A DNA stretch of 64,000 nt from Polynucleobacter sp. MWH-UH2A (GCF_018687195.1 NZ_CP061321.1:1488001-1552000), one strand, 5' to 3'; positions 28,455-38,352 are shown, counted from the first letter of the stretch. Numbers and translations: made by a program. Notes: generated by a model not told the origin, from the sequence alone.

Positions 28455-29519
28455 TTATTTTGTGCTGTTTGCAAATTCCCGCAATTTCTTATCGGCATTT
28501 ACCATCTTCACAAACTCATCGGTAATGTATTCATTAGCAGGTGGAATTGCCTGGATTGCGCCAGTTGACTGCATAAATGCAGCTATGGCATTAAACCATC
28601 CATCAACCTGTGATGGGCCTTTAGAGTTGTCCATAATTTTTAACTCTGATGCCAGATCAAATGTTGGGCGAGTATCAAACTCTTTTTTCATAGAGGCTTC
28701 TGAAATCGTGACACCACCTTGCTCGTAAAACTTCTTCATCATGGCAATTGCTTGAGGTTTATTTGCATTCATCCACTTCCATGTACGCAAATAAATGGCA
28801 AGGAATTTAGCCACATTTTGTGGATTTTCTTTCGCATAGTCACCACGCACAATTAAGGCTCCAGGAACATACGCACCACCATCCTTACCAGAGCAAATGA
28901 CTTTTGCCCCCGCCTTCTCTTCTAAGGTGTAAATGTTTGGGGCCCAAAGACCGCCAAAATCTGCATTACCAGAGGACATGGCAGAAATAATTTCGCCCTG
29001 CCCCATATTCTTGATCACTACATCAGACTTAGACAATCCATACTTTTTAAGGCATGACTGAACTGCATAATCACCAGTTGAGTTGCCGGTAAGAACAATT
29101 GTCTGCCCCTTAATAGACTGAGGGTTTGCAGCAAAAGCTTCTGCCGCCTTTGGAGTGGCTAGTAAGGCATTTCCAGCAGACTCATCATTACTCAAACCAA
29201 TCGTTTTAATTCCGAAGCGAACATAACCCAGTACTGCAGGAACTGAACCTGTGCCACCCACATCCCAAGACTTTGATGCAGATGCTGCGATCTGCGGAAC
29301 GCCTGCCGGGAATGTACTGAACTCTGGCTTCAAGCCTAACTCACCCCACCAACCCTTTTCAGTTGCCACAAAAAACGGAAGAGCCCAATACAAAGCAGGC
29401 TGATAACTCACCTTGATCTCCGTCAGCGCAGGCTTTGCTTGCGCCTGAACTTGCCCAATGCTGACTGCCGATAAAACTGTTGCTCCTAAGATGCTTGCTA
29501 ATGTTTTTTTGAATTTCAT
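28455..29519 (-). CDS. ABC transporter substrate-binding protein, sulfonate/nitrate/taurine type
   Basis: The 354-residue protein has a signal peptide ending near GQVQAQA and a type II periplasmic-binding fold of the SsuA/TauA/NMT1 class (SYQPALYWALPFFVATEKGW, then GQTIVLTGNSTGDY). It delivers the ligand to the two permeases and the ATPase encoded upstream. Between hpsN and the LacI gene, DHPS is the natural candidate ligand (inference). The described Cupriavidus system uses a TRAP transporter (HpsKLM), so an ABC importer would be an alternative solution. Confidence 0.87.
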   Translation of the reverse strand: MKFKKTLASILGATVLSAVSIGQVQAQAKPALTEIKVSYQPALYWALPFFVATEKGWWGELGLKPEFSTFPAGVPQIAASASKSWDVGGTGSVPAVLGYVRFGIKTIGLSNDESAGNALLATPKAAEAFAANPQSIKGQTIVLTGNSTGDYAVQSCLKKYGLSKSDVVIKNMGQGEIISAMSSGNADFGGLWAPNIYTLEEKAGAKVICSGKDGGAYVPGALIVRGDYAKENPQNVAKFLAIYLRTWKWMNANKPQAIAMMKKFYEQGGVTISEASMKKEFDTRPTFDLASELKIMDNSKGPSQVDGWFNAIAAFMQSTGAIQAIPPANEYITDEFVKMVNADKKLREFANSTK

Positions 29520-29550
29520 TTTTATCTCCCCAATACATTACAAAAGTAAA

Positions 29551-30348
29551 TCAATGATCAACGCCAAGGTTTTGCTCTCTAAGCAATTTCCATATATGAC
29601 TACGCAACTGCACAAATGAATTTAAATCCATCACATCCTCAATGCGAGAATGCTGATCCCAGCCCTCTTTCTCTCGAATAGGCTTAATTTCTATGACATC
29701 CCTTATTAAACCCGGTCTTCTTGACATTACTACCACTCGATCAGCCAAATAAACGGCCTCTTCAACTGCATGGGTAATAAAGAGCACAGTTTTTGGATTT
29801 TTGCGAGCCAGCCTAACAAGCTCTTCCTGCATCACCACTCGAGTTTGAGCATCAAGCGCTCCAAAGGGCTCATCCATTAATAACACTTCTGGATCTAATA
29901 CATATGCTCGAGCAATTGCTACCCGTTGCTGCATTCCACCTGAAAGTTGATGGGGATAAGCATGCTCATATCCCTGCAAACCCATTAAATCAATTAAGCG
30001 AGCGGTCTTTTCAGCTTTTTTCGACGCATCGATATTCATCGACTTCAATCCAAACTCAATATTTTGCTGAACCGTTTTCCAAGGAAATAGTGCAAATTGT
30101 TGAAACACAACTGCTCGATCTGGGCCAGGGCCCTTAACCTCTTTTCCACCTACCAATACATGTCCTTTAGTGGGCATTTCTAGACCAGCCACCATCCGCA
30201 TGCAAGTTGTCTTGCCGCAACCAGATGGGCCAACAATAGCCACAAACTCCTTATCCCGCACAGTCAAATTGATACCACCTACAGCAAGAAATTCTTTTCC
30301 TCCTTGCTTAAAACTTCGCTGCACCGAATCAAAAACAATATCTGCCAT
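29551..30348 (-). CDS. ABC transporter ATP-binding protein, SsuB/TauB type
   Basis: The 265-residue ATPase shows Walker A GPSGCGKTT, signature LSGGMQQRVAIARA, Walker B VLLMDEPFGALD and the switch His in FITHAVEEA. It energises the sulfonate-type importer with the two permeases. It lies 31 bases upstream of the binding-protein gene and 3 bases after the permease gene. Confidence 0.92.
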   Translation of the reverse strand: MADIVFDSVQRSFKQGGKEFLAVGGINLTVRDKEFVAIVGPSGCGKTTCMRMVAGLEMPTKGHVLVGGKEVKGPGPDRAVVFQQFALFPWKTVQQNIEFGLKSMNIDASKKAEKTARLIDLMGLQGYEHAYPHQLSGGMQQRVAIARAYVLDPEVLLMDEPFGALDAQTRVVMQEELVRLARKNPKTVLFITHAVEEAVYLADRVVVMSRRPGLIRDVIEIKPIREKEGWDQHSRIEDVMDLNSFVQLRSHIWKLLREQNLGVDH

Positions 30349-30351
30349 AAC

Positions 30352-31134
30352 TTATATTTCTTTATAGTGAACAGCAACTTTTTCAAATTGCCTTAACAGA
30401 ACATCTATCAACAAACCAATTAATCCAATCGCAATCATTCCACTCATCACAATATCGGTTTGAATGCTGGCTTGTCCTTTCACCATCATGTAACCAACAC
30501 CACTCGAAGCAACAATTAATTCAGCACCAACCAAAGATTGCCAACCCAATCCAGCAGAAATACGAAGCCCCGCAACAATTGATGGTATTGCCGCTGGGAA
30601 TAAGACCTCAGCCATCAATCGCAGCTTGCCAGCACCCAACATTCTTGCAGCCTCAAGATACTTCTTATCAACGTGAATTGCTCCACGATAGGTATTAATA
30701 AGAACTGGTGGGAAAGCGCCCATAAAAATGACTAAAACTGGACCCCCAATACCGGTTCCAAACCATAAAGCAGCAAATGGGACCCAAGCAATTGGAGCAA
30801 CAAATCGAATGCTCTCAAAAAATGGGGTGAACAATTGGTTTGCGAATCGAGAAAGCGCCATCAACAAACCCAAAGGAACGCCAATCAATACAGCCAAAAC
30901 AAAGCCAAACAGAAAACGTTGAAAACTGGATGCGATATGAGTTAACAAGGTATAGCCAGAAAATGGTTCACTCATTAGCCGAATGAATTTCATAAATACC
31001 TCATGCGGCTCTGGAAGAAATTGCTTGGGCACAAAACCCAAAATGACTGCCATGTACCAGAATCCAATAAATGCAAAAATTCCAAAACTGGTCCAAACCA
31101 AATATTCGTCTTTTTTTAGAGCATCATGGGGCAT
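30352..31134 (-). CDS. ABC transporter permease, SsuC/TauC type (second)
   Basis: This integral membrane subunit (260 residues from ATG 31134) has about six membrane helices and the EAA loop (KYLEAARMLGAGKLRLMAEVLFP in outline, near residue 155). A longer start at 31197 would overlap the upstream permease by 61 bases; ATG 31134 lies two bases after that gene's stop and is preceded by GGAGAT, so I prefer it. It forms a heterodimeric pore with the other permease. Confidence 0.87.
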   Translation of the reverse strand: MPHDALKKDEYLVWTSFGIFAFIGFWYMAVILGFVPKQFLPEPHEVFMKFIRLMSEPFSGYTLLTHIASSFQRFLFGFVLAVLIGVPLGLLMALSRFANQLFTPFFESIRFVAPIAWVPFAALWFGTGIGGPVLVIFMGAFPPVLINTYRGAIHVDKKYLEAARMLGAGKLRLMAEVLFPAAIPSIVAGLRISAGLGWQSLVGAELIVASSGVGYMMVKGQASIQTDIVMSGMIAIGLIGLLIDVLLRQFEKVAVHYKEI

Positions 31135-31136
31135 AG

Positions 31137-31898
31137 TCACGATCTCCAGGGCATTGCGTAACGCTCTGCCTTTGCCAATATCTGCGTCATGAGCCACCCA
31201 GATATGGCCACACTAATCATGCCAACCAAAATCATCGCAGGATTAATATCTTGCGCCGCCTGATTCAAAATAGAACCGAGACCTAAAGTTGCCCCCACCA
31301 ATTCTGCAGCAACTAGCGTAGTCCAAGACGCCTGCAAGGATAGCCTGAGACCGGTAAATATCAAGGGCATAGCCCCTGGTATCAAGACTTCACTGTAATA
31401 CGTCAAGCGATCAATTCCCAACATTGCCGCCGCCTCTCTTTGAGGCGCTTCAATCGATTTAATACCGGTAAAAGTATTGATCACTGCTGGCACGAAGGCT
31501 GCAACATAAATTACCATTACCTTGGCAGAATTTCCCAATCCTAACCAGACGATAGCCAATGGAATCCATGCTAATGGTGGAATGGGTCGCAATGTTAAAA
31601 ATATGGGGTTTACAAAAGCCTCTATCTTTTTATTGGCACCCATCAAAATGCCAGTCAAAATACCAAGCGAAGAGGAAACAAGAAAGCCCATTGTTACCAA
31701 AACAATACTTTGAAAAATATGCTGGTGTAGCTTGCCATTGCCATATCCTTGTATGGCAATAATTTTTAAAGAATTCCATGTTTCTACAGGCGTAGGAAAC
31801 TTAGCGCTTGATATCGCCCCACTCCACTCGGTTAAACCGAACCAGGTGAGCAATAAAACTGCGCAGAACAAAAAGAAAGATAAAATCTTGCTAAAAAT
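31137..31898 (-). CDS. ABC transporter permease, SsuC/TauC type (first)
   Basis: The protein has about six membrane helices and an EAA loop (EAAAMLGIDRLTYYSEVLIPG). The first conventional start is TTG 31871, which has no ribosome-binding site and would remove part of the first helix (KILSFFLFCAVLLLTWFG). An ATT at 31896-31898 has AAGGA seven bases upstream and restores that helix, so a rare ATT start is suggested. It is the first gene of the four-gene ABC operon and lies below the LacI-type operator at 31927. Confidence 0.85.
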   Translation of the reverse strand: MFSKILSFFLFCAVLLLTWFGLTEWSGAISSAKFPTPVETWNSLKIIAIQGYGNGKLHQHIFQSIVLVTMGFLVSSSLGILTGILMGANKKIEAFVNPIFLTLRPIPPLAWIPLAIVWLGLGNSAKVMVIYVAAFVPAVINTFTGIKSIEAPQREAAAMLGIDRLTYYSEVLIPGAMPLIFTGLRLSLQASWTTLVAAELVGATLGLGSILNQAAQDINPAMILVGMISVAISGWLMTQILAKAERYAMPWRS

Positions 31899-31926
31899 TT
31901 CTAATTCCTTATAGAATGACAGAAAA

Positions 31927-31940
31927 TGTAAGCGCTTTCA
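31927..31940. promoter_or_regulatory. LacI-family operator between the ABC operon and the lacI gene
   Basis: TGTAAGCGCTTTCA differs by one base from the perfect palindrome upstream of hpsN. It sits in the divergent control region, about 28 bases upstream of the ABC permease start and 72 upstream of the regulator gene. It would allow the LacI protein to control both uptake and its own expression. Confidence 0.78.
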
Positions 31941-32011
31941 TTCTAACCATAATTCCTTAAATAATTCATTACGAAACTTGTAAATTGACTAGGGCTTTCC
32001 CTTAGGCTTAG

Positions 32012-33058
32012 ATGAAAAAAAATATTGGAACTATCACCATTGACCATGTTGCAACCGCAGCAAAAGTGTCAACTGCAACTGTTTCGCGGGCCTTAAATAA
32101 ACCCGAAAGCGTTAGTACAGAGCTCAAAGAAAAAATTTATGGGGTTATTAAGAAATTAGGGTACATCCCAAATGCAGGAGCTCGTTCGCTGGTGCTCAAG
32201 CGCTCAGGAACAATAGGAGCGATTGTTCCAACTTTAGACAACGCCATCTTTTCTCAAGGTTTAGCTGAATTTCAAAAACAACTTAATCAGTCCGGCCATC
32301 AATTACTCGTCGCCAGTAGTAATTACGATCCAGAAATTGAAGCCAATCAAATCAATAATCTATTGGCAAGAGGTGTCGAGGGTATCGCCCTCTTTGGTAC
32401 AAGCCAGCAGCGAGACGCTCTTAAGCTTTTAAAAAATCGAGGTATCCCCTATATTCATATAGGATCCTTAAATACCCCATTTAATGGGTATGCCTCAGGC
32501 TTTGACAATCACGAGGCAATAAAACTTGGGGTTAGACATCTACTCTCGCTAGGTCATCAGCATTTTGGAATACTAGCGGGAATTACTAGTCATAACGATC
32601 GAGCAAAAGATCGGGTTGAAGGAATTATTGATGCGTTAATGGAGAAAAAAATACATATCAAAGATGATGTCATTGTTGAATGCCCATATACCCTTCACGA
32701 TGCTCGCCTTGGATTAAAAAAACTGCTCCTCAATAACCCTAAAATTACGGCCATTATTTGCGGGCAAGACGTACTAGCAATAGGAGCCTTGCTGGAAGCA
32801 CAAAAACAAGGATTAAAAATTCCAGCAGATCTCTCCATTATCGGCTTTGACGACCTCGAGATTTCACGTCACATGATGCCAAGTCTAACTACCATCCACA
32901 TTGATGCAGTCGGAATGTGGGCTCAAGCAGCGAATCATCTCGTTTCTCAAATTAAAGGTGTATCGAGCCTTCCCAAAAAAATTAAAGCCAACGTCAATTT
33001 AGTCATTCGAGAATCAAGCTCGGCGGTGTCATTGCCTAAAGCAAAAAAACGTTCATAA
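32012..33058 (+). CDS. LacI-family transcriptional regulator of the DHPS genes
   Basis: The 348-residue protein has an N-terminal helix-turn-helix with hinge (ITIDHVATAAKVSTATVSRA, residues 8-27) and a periplasmic-binding-like effector domain (GTIGAIVPTLDNAIF, later DLSIIGFDDLEISRHMMPSLT). It is divergent from the sulfonate ABC operon. Two LacI-type palindromes, near its own promoter and at hpsN, mark its probable regulon. The inducer is unknown; DHPS or a pathway intermediate is likely. Confidence 0.9.
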   Translation: MKKNIGTITIDHVATAAKVSTATVSRALNKPESVSTELKEKIYGVIKKLGYIPNAGARSLVLKRSGTIGAIVPTLDNAIFSQGLAEFQKQLNQSGHQLLVASSNYDPEIEANQINNLLARGVEGIALFGTSQQRDALKLLKNRGIPYIHIGSLNTPFNGYASGFDNHEAIKLGVRHLLSLGHQHFGILAGITSHNDRAKDRVEGIIDALMEKKIHIKDDVIVECPYTLHDARLGLKKLLLNNPKITAIICGQDVLAIGALLEAQKQGLKIPADLSIIGFDDLEISRHMMPSLTTIHIDAVGMWAQAANHLVSQIKGVSSLPKKIKANVNLVIRESSSAVSLPKAKKRS

Positions 33059-33139
33059 AAGTGATTGTCTGCGAATTGTTAGTGCCCTAAGGGATGACCC
33101 CTTCTTCACAGGGTGCCCCCAAAGAAATAGAATAGAGCA

Positions 33140-34969
33140 ATGCCTAATGCCTTTAATTTCTCAGCCTCTCCATTTGATTGCCTAAATAGCCAAGAGCAAG
33201 AACTCGTCAGAAATAGTGTTGATATAGCCTATTTCAAGGAAGGTGAGATTATTCTCGATGTTGGCTCGACACCAACTCACCTATTTATTCCTATTAAAGG
33301 TTATGTACGCCAACTAGAGAGTGGTGAAGAAGTAGCCGTATACGGTCCTGATGATTGTTTTGATGGACGTGGACTTATTGCGGGTAAAGTTTCAAGCCAA
33401 TTCATCGCTTCTGAAGAGGTGGTCAGCTATCAACTGGCGAAGTCTGCTGTTACTGAACTCATTTCTACCAATGCAACGTTTGGTGCACTGCTATTTGCCG
33501 ATCTTTCTAAAAAGCTAAACGCTCTAGCCGAAAGAAGTAGTCAATATGAAATCAACTCCCTAAGCCTTGCACAAGTTAGTCAAGCATTTCTGAGGGAAAT
33601 ACATACAGTAGATTTTGATACCAGTCTATTGAATGTTGTGAAAATTTTCAGCGAGAAGCGCACCAACAATGTTTTGGTTCGAGATTCCTCTCAAGGTGGT
33701 CAGGGGCTAGGAATATTTACTACAACAAACCTACAGCGTGCAATTCTGGCTAATTTACCTCTTGAGTCAACGCCGGTTGGCCCACATAGCAATTACAAGC
33801 TGATTACTGTTCAAGCCAACAATCATTTGTACGAAGCTCTAGCCATCATGATTCGCTACTCAGTTCATCGTGTCATCGTGATGGATGAGGGTCATCCCAT
33901 TGGCACACTTGAACAGGTGGATCTATTAAGCTTTATTGCCAACAGCTCCTCCCTGGTAGTTCAGCGAATCCTTAACGCTAATTCATTAGATGACTTAAAA
34001 GAGGCTGCCAATCAGATTACAAGCCTTATTACCCTACTGCATCGAAATGGCACTAAGGTAGCCATGATTGGTCGCTTAGTGCAAGAGCTAAACGCTAAGC
34101 TTTTTGAAAAAACTTGGTCTTTAATAGCTAGTCCCGCCTTACAGAAAAATAGCTGCCTATTTGTCATGGGCAGCGAAGGTCGAGGCGAGCAGATTCTGAA
34201 AACGGATCAAGATAATGGCTTGATCATTGCCAATGATTACAAAATCAATGCAGAAGTTGTTAGCGCCTGCGATCAATTTTCTGCAGCATTAATTCAGTTT
34301 GGATATCCAGAGTGTCCAGGAAAGATTATGGTTAATAACCCTGCCTGGAGAATGTCAGAAAAAGACTTTACCGAAATGGCGAAGCACTGGCTACTAGAGC
34401 CAACACCTGACAGCCTCATGAATTTGGCTATCTTCTTGGACTCCCATGCCATTAGCGGCAATTCATCACTTCTAGAGAGTGTGAAGCAGAATCTCTTTAA
34501 TTTAGCTACCGATAATCAATTCTTAATGGCGCGCTTTGCTGCCGCCATCGAGAGTTTTACATCTGAAGTAGGCTGGTGGAATCGCTTGCTGACACTCGGT
34601 ACTGACACCTCTGATAACCGTATCAATCTCAAGAAAGCAGGAATCTTTGCCATCACACACGGGATTCGTTCTCTAGCCCTAGAAAATCATATTCGCGCAA
34701 ACTCCACAGCAGAGCGAGTACGGGAACTGATCCAGATGCACAAAATTCCTCAAGATCTTGGCAACGAAGTAGTGGAATCCTTGCATCTATTAATGGAGCT
34801 CAGATTGAAGAGTGGTATTGCTGAACTAGAAACAGGCAAATCAGTTTCTGGTGAGATTGATATTAGTCGCCTGTCAACTCTTGAGCGCGACCTCCTGAAA
34901 GACAGCTTAAGCGTAGTAAAGCGCTTCAAACAATATTTACGCCAACACTTTCATCTTGAATTTGCATGA
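33140..34969 (+). CDS. Cyclic nucleotide-binding/CBS domain protein with DUF294 nucleotidyltransferase domain
   Basis: The 609-residue cytoplasmic protein has an N-terminal cNMP-binding-like domain (about 15-140), a CBS pair (about 150-275; RYSVHRVIVMDEGHPIGTL), a DUF294 nucleotidyltransferase-like domain (SEGRGEQILKTDQDNGLI near residue 345) and a DUF294 C-terminal helical domain. This architecture is typically found beside acetate/solute symporter genes and a DnaQ-type exonuclease, as here. A regulatory role for the symporter is assumed in the literature but the reaction is not known to me. It overlaps the exonuclease gene by four bases. Confidence 0.88.
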   Translation: MPNAFNFSASPFDCLNSQEQELVRNSVDIAYFKEGEIILDVGSTPTHLFIPIKGYVRQLESGEEVAVYGPDDCFDGRGLIAGKVSSQFIASEEVVSYQLAKSAVTELISTNATFGALLFADLSKKLNALAERSSQYEINSLSLAQVSQAFLREIHTVDFDTSLLNVVKIFSEKRTNNVLVRDSSQGGQGLGIFTTTNLQRAILANLPLESTPVGPHSNYKLITVQANNHLYEALAIMIRYSVHRVIVMDEGHPIGTLEQVDLLSFIANSSSLVVQRILNANSLDDLKEAANQITSLITLLHRNGTKVAMIGRLVQELNAKLFEKTWSLIASPALQKNSCLFVMGSEGRGEQILKTDQDNGLIIANDYKINAEVVSACDQFSAALIQFGYPECPGKIMVNNPAWRMSEKDFTEMAKHWLLEPTPDSLMNLAIFLDSHAISGNSSLLESVKQNLFNLATDNQFLMARFAAAIESFTSEVGWWNRLLTLGTDTSDNRINLKKAGIFAITHGIRSLALENHIRANSTAERVRELIQMHKIPQDLGNEVVESLHLLMELRLKSGIAELETGKSVSGEIDISRLSTLERDLLKDSLSVVKRFKQYLRQHFHLEFA

Positions 34970-35622
34970 GCCTGCTCCTTCCTGGGTTCATACAAAAGCT
35001 GTATCGCTCTATCTGGCGTGAGTGGCTCATCTATCACCTGGGAGATGAGCGCTATAAATTCATGTTTGATAAACCCCCTACTAATGAGTGGGTAGTGATT
35101 GACTGCGAGACCACGGGGTTAAATATTGCCAAGGATCAGGTCATATCGATTGGCGCCGTCAAAATCGTAGGCAATAAGATCATGACCAGTGAACGTCTTG
35201 AAATCTTAGTGAAGCCTGATAAAGAAGTATCTGCAGAAAGCGTCAAAATTCATCGACTTCGAGAACTCGATGTCGCAAATGGCTTGGATCCTGAAATCGC
35301 AGCAGCCAAGCTCATGCAATTTATCGGTAATCGACCCATTGTGGGGTATTACCTTGAATTTGACTTGGGCATGCTGCACAAAGTCATCTGGCCTATGCTA
35401 GGACAAGGTCTTCCTCAAGAAAAGATTGAAGTTTCGGAAATGTACTATGAGTACAAAAATGCCAAGCTACCGCCAAATCAACGTGGCCAAATGATTGATT
35501 TACGTTTTGATACCTTAATGAAAGATCTTGGCCTGCCAACACGCGAGGCGCATGATGCAATGAATGATGCTGTCATGACGGGAATGGCATTTATCAAACT
35601 ACGAGAATTGCTCTGCAAATAA
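34966..35622 (+). CDS. DnaQ-like 3'-5' exonuclease (DEDD family)
   Basis: The 218-residue protein has Exo I (VIDCETTGLN), Exo II (YYLEFDLGMLH, in place of the common HNAxFD) and Exo III (HDAMNDAVMTG) with the acidic metal ligands in place. It resembles the epsilon subunit domain of DNA polymerase III but is not the housekeeping dnaQ. The start ATGA overlaps the upstream stop, so it is coupled to the CNB/CBS/DUF294 gene. The function of this conserved pair is not established. Confidence 0.87.
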   Translation: MSLLLPGFIQKLYRSIWREWLIYHLGDERYKFMFDKPPTNEWVVIDCETTGLNIAKDQVISIGAVKIVGNKIMTSERLEILVKPDKEVSAESVKIHRLRELDVANGLDPEIAAAKLMQFIGNRPIVGYYLEFDLGMLHKVIWPMLGQGLPQEKIEVSEMYYEYKNAKLPPNQRGQMIDLRFDTLMKDLGLPTREAHDAMNDAVMTGMAFIKLRELLCK

Positions 35623-35648
35623 AAAACCAGGATTGCTCCTGGTTTTTT
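35621..35648. terminator. Bidirectional terminator between convergent exonuclease and actP genes
   Basis: Arms AAAAAACCAGGA (35621-35632) and TCCTGGTTTTTT (35637-35648) pair perfectly around TTGC, with T tracts on both strands. Confidence 0.93.
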
Positions 35649-35670
35649 ATTTCTATCTACTGCGTTTAGA

Positions 35671-37398
35671 TCAGTGACCAGAAGCTCCTGAAGCACCAAG
35701 ACCAGTTTCAGAACGAATTTGCTGAGCCGCAAATGAAGCGCGTTCTTTCTTCGCATTTTCGCTATTATCCAATACGGAGAACAACCAAACACCCACGAAA
35801 CCAATGGTGATTGAGAACAAAGCTGGTGATGAGTATGGGAACAAGGCAGAACCTTTAGGATTGCCTAAAACCGCTTCCCAAACAGAAGGTGATACCACTG
35901 TTAAAGCAACAGAAGATACCAAGCCCAAGAATCCACCGATAACCGCACCTTTGGTTGTGCAATTCTTCCAAAGTACTGACATAAACAATACTGGGAAGTT
36001 TGCGGAAGCAGCAATCGCAAATGCTAAGGACACCATGAAAGCAATGTTTTGCTTTTCAAAAGCAATTCCAAGCACCACAGCGATCACACCCAAAGTCAAG
36101 GTTGTCAAACGAGACACTTTCAACTCAGCAGCGCTATCAGCATTCCCTTTTTTGATTACGGTTGCATAAAGGTCATGTGAAACAGCGGATGCACCTGACA
36201 AGGTCAAGCCAGCTACCACAGCCAAGATGGTTGCAAAGGCTACGGCAGAGATAAAGCCATAGAACACGTTGCCGCCCACAGTCTTAGCAACTAACACGGC
36301 TGCCATATTCGCAGTACCAGCACCACCTTTGATAACACCTTTAGCAACATCAGCCATATCAGGGTTGGTCAACACTAGAGTGATAGCACCAAAACCAATG
36401 ATAAAGATGAGGATGTAGAAGTAGCCAATCCATGTAGTTGCCCACAAAACAGATTTACGAGCTTCTTTTGCATCAGGTACGGTAAAGAAACGCATCAAGA
36501 TATGTGGCAAACCAGCTGTACCAAACATCAAAGCCATACCAAATGAAATCGCAGAAATCGGATCTTTAATGAAGCCGCCAGGACCCATAATGCTCAAGCC
36601 CGCTTTTGCTGCTTCTTCTGGAGTTTTCCCTGCGTTACCTGCAATCGCTGTTTTTACTTCAACAGCTTTAGCAAATAATGCTTCTGGGCTAAAGCCATAT
36701 TGAGCCAACACCATGAAAGCCATGAATGTTACGCCAGCCAACAATAAGCAAGCCTTAATGATTTGAACCCAGGTAGTTGCAGTCATACCGCCAAACAACA
36801 CATAGATCATCATCAAGCAACCAACAATCACAACTGCCATCCAGTACTCAAGACCGAAGAGCAACTTAATTAATTGACCAGCACCAACCATCTGAGCGAT
36901 CAAATAAAAAGCCACAACAACCAAGGTACCAGAAGCAGCAAATGCCCTAATTGGGGTTTGTTGGAAGCGATAGCCTGCTACGTCAGCAAAGGTGAACTTA
37001 CCGAGATTACGCAGACGCTCTGCCATCAAGAAGGTAATCACTGGCCAACCTACCAAGAATCCAATGGAGTAGATCAAGCCGTCATAGCCATTCGCCATAA
37101 CTGCCGCTGAAATACCCAAGAAGGAAGCTGCAGACATGTAGTCACCTGCAATTGCCAAACCATTTTGGAAGCCGGTGATACCGCCACCGCCGGTATAGAA
37201 ATCTGCTGCAGATTTAGTTTTTGTAGCAGCCCACTTTGTAATGTACAAAGTGCCCGCCACGAACGCAGCAAACATACCAATCGCAACCCAGTTGGTATCT
37301 TGCTTTTCAACCTGACCCATATCGGCACCAGCAGCAATTGCCAAAATCGGGAGAGCGAATAGCGCTAAAGCGCTAAGAATTTTTTGAATACGGGTCAT
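35671..37398 (-). CDS. actP: Cation/acetate symporter ActP (SSS family)
   Basis: The 575-residue membrane protein of the sodium:solute symporter family has about 13 helices after an N-terminal hydrophobic signal-like segment. It shows [21 protein letters not shown] and [14 protein letters not shown], typical of ActP. It takes up acetate and similar short monocarboxylates. It overlaps the DUF485 gene by four bases. With isocitrate lyase at 55 kb it supports growth on acetate (inference). Confidence 0.9.
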   Translation of the reverse strand: MTRIQKILSALALFALPILAIAAGADMGQVEKQDTNWVAIGMFAAFVAGTLYITKWAATKTKSAADFYTGGGGITGFQNGLAIAGDYMSAASFLGISAAVMANGYDGLIYSIGFLVGWPVITFLMAERLRNLGKFTFADVAGYRFQQTPIRAFAASGTLVVVAFYLIAQMVGAGQLIKLLFGLEYWMAVVIVGCLMMIYVLFGGMTATTWVQIIKACLLLAGVTFMAFMVLAQYGFSPEALFAKAVEVKTAIAGNAGKTPEEAAKAGLSIMGPGGFIKDPISAISFGMALMFGTAGLPHILMRFFTVPDAKEARKSVLWATTWIGYFYILIFIIGFGAITLVLTNPDMADVAKGVIKGGAGTANMAAVLVAKTVGGNVFYGFISAVAFATILAVVAGLTLSGASAVSHDLYATVIKKGNADSAAELKVSRLTTLTLGVIAVVLGIAFEKQNIAFMVSLAFAIAASANFPVLFMSVLWKNCTTKGAVIGGFLGLVSSVALTVVSPSVWEAVLGNPKGSALFPYSSPALFSITIGFVGVWLFSVLDNSENAKKERASFAAQQIRSETGLGASGASGH

Positions 37399-37703
37399 TT
37401 GTTGGCATCCTTCAAAATCTCTGCAGTTAATGTGTCGTATTCATTGTTGGCTCTACGAACATAAATGCCAGTAATCAAAATGGTGAAAACGATTACGCCC
37501 ATACCAATAGGAATGCCTAGTGTAATTACGCCATCACCGATAGGTTGTGCTAAAAAAGGCTTATCAAAAGCAATTAAAGCGATGTATCCGTAATAGACGA
37601 TGAACATCAAAATACAGAGGGCCCAACCAAAAGTGCTGCGCTTGCGCTTTAGCTCTTGGTATTTTGGATTAGCCTCTATGCGTGCTACGACAGCATCAGA
37701 CAT
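37395..37703 (-). CDS. DUF485 membrane protein (YjcH-like)
   Basis: A 102-residue protein with two transmembrane helices ([20 protein letters not shown] and a second near residue 65) and the conserved N-terminal [17 protein letters not shown]. YjcH is the usual partner of ActP in acetate transport and precedes it in the same operon. Its biochemical role is not known. Confidence 0.9.
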   Translation of the reverse strand: MSDAVVARIEANPKYQELKRKRSTFGWALCILMFIVYYGYIALIAFDKPFLAQPIGDGVITLGIPIGMGVIVFTILITGIYVRRANNEYDTLTAEILKDANK

Positions 37704-37837
37704 GCGTCTCTCCTTGAAAAGAACTACTCAGGTAACAACTAAAAGAAACCATGATTCTAATGAGGGATTGGTGAGCAAAGCCCATATATAAGGGTCTATC
37801 TCCATACGACTAGGGTTGATCCTATAAAGGTAATCCC

Positions 37838-37869
37838 TAAAAAAGAAAAGCCACCGTTTCCGATGGCTC
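37838..37869 (-). terminator. Rho-independent terminator downstream of the isc operon
   Basis: On the minus strand AGCCATCG (37868-37861) pairs, with one mismatch, with CGGTGGCT (37856-37849) and is followed by a T-rich run. It lies about 120 bases after fdx. Confidence 0.7.
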
Positions 37870-37950
37870 AAAGAGATTTATGGAAGTACAGAACAACAAC
37901 TCCATACTAGCTATACGTTTATCAAGGACCTAAACCATATGCTTGGTTAT

Positions 37951-37978
37951 GAAGCACTACGCACTAATGTAGTGCTTC
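37951..37978 (-). other. Hairpin just downstream of fdx
   Basis: GAAGCACTAC (37951-37960) and GTAGTGCTTC (37969-37978) form a perfect ten-base stem with an eight-base loop, ten bases after the fdx stop. It has no T tract, so it is more likely an mRNA 3'-end stabiliser than a terminator. Confidence 0.5.
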
Positions 37979-37988
37979 AAGTAGTGCC

Positions 37989-38327
37989 TCAATGATTCTC
38001 TTTAGCGTGATTGATTGAATATTTGGGGATCTCAATCACCAAATCCTCTTTGGCCACAATGGCCTGACAAGATAGACGCGACTGAGAGTTGAGCCCCCAA
38101 GCGCGATCGAGCATATCTTCTTCATTCTCATCTGGGGGATTGAGACTCTGATAACCCTCTTTCACGATCACATGGCAAGTTGTACAAGCACAAACCATGT
38201 CGCATGCGTGCTCAATCGGAATGTCGTTCTCAAGCAAAGCCTCGCAAATGGATGTGCCCGGCGAGGCCTCGACGACTGCACCCTCTGGGCAATATTCACT
38301 ATGAGGTAAAACAACGATTTGAGTCAT
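37989..38327 (-). CDS. fdx: ISC-type 2Fe-2S ferredoxin
   Basis: The 112-residue adrenodoxin-type ferredoxin supplies electrons for Fe-S cluster assembly. Cluster cysteines are in HACDMVCACTTCH and in SRLSCQAIV. It is the last gene of the isc operon, 25 bases after hscA. Fpr encoded at 4.3 kb may reduce it (inference). Confidence 0.94.
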   Translation of the reverse strand: MTQIVVLPHSEYCPEGAVVEASPGTSICEALLENDIPIEHACDMVCACTTCHVIVKEGYQSLNPPDENEEDMLDRAWGLNSQSRLSCQAIVAKEDLVIEIPKYSINHAKENH

Positions 38328-38352
38328 GGTAGCTTCTTAATTTGTAATGATC

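Noticed and set aside
33083-33120. GC-rich partial hairpin after the lacI gene
   Set aside because: The arms are imperfect and no T tract follows; a terminator call is not supported.
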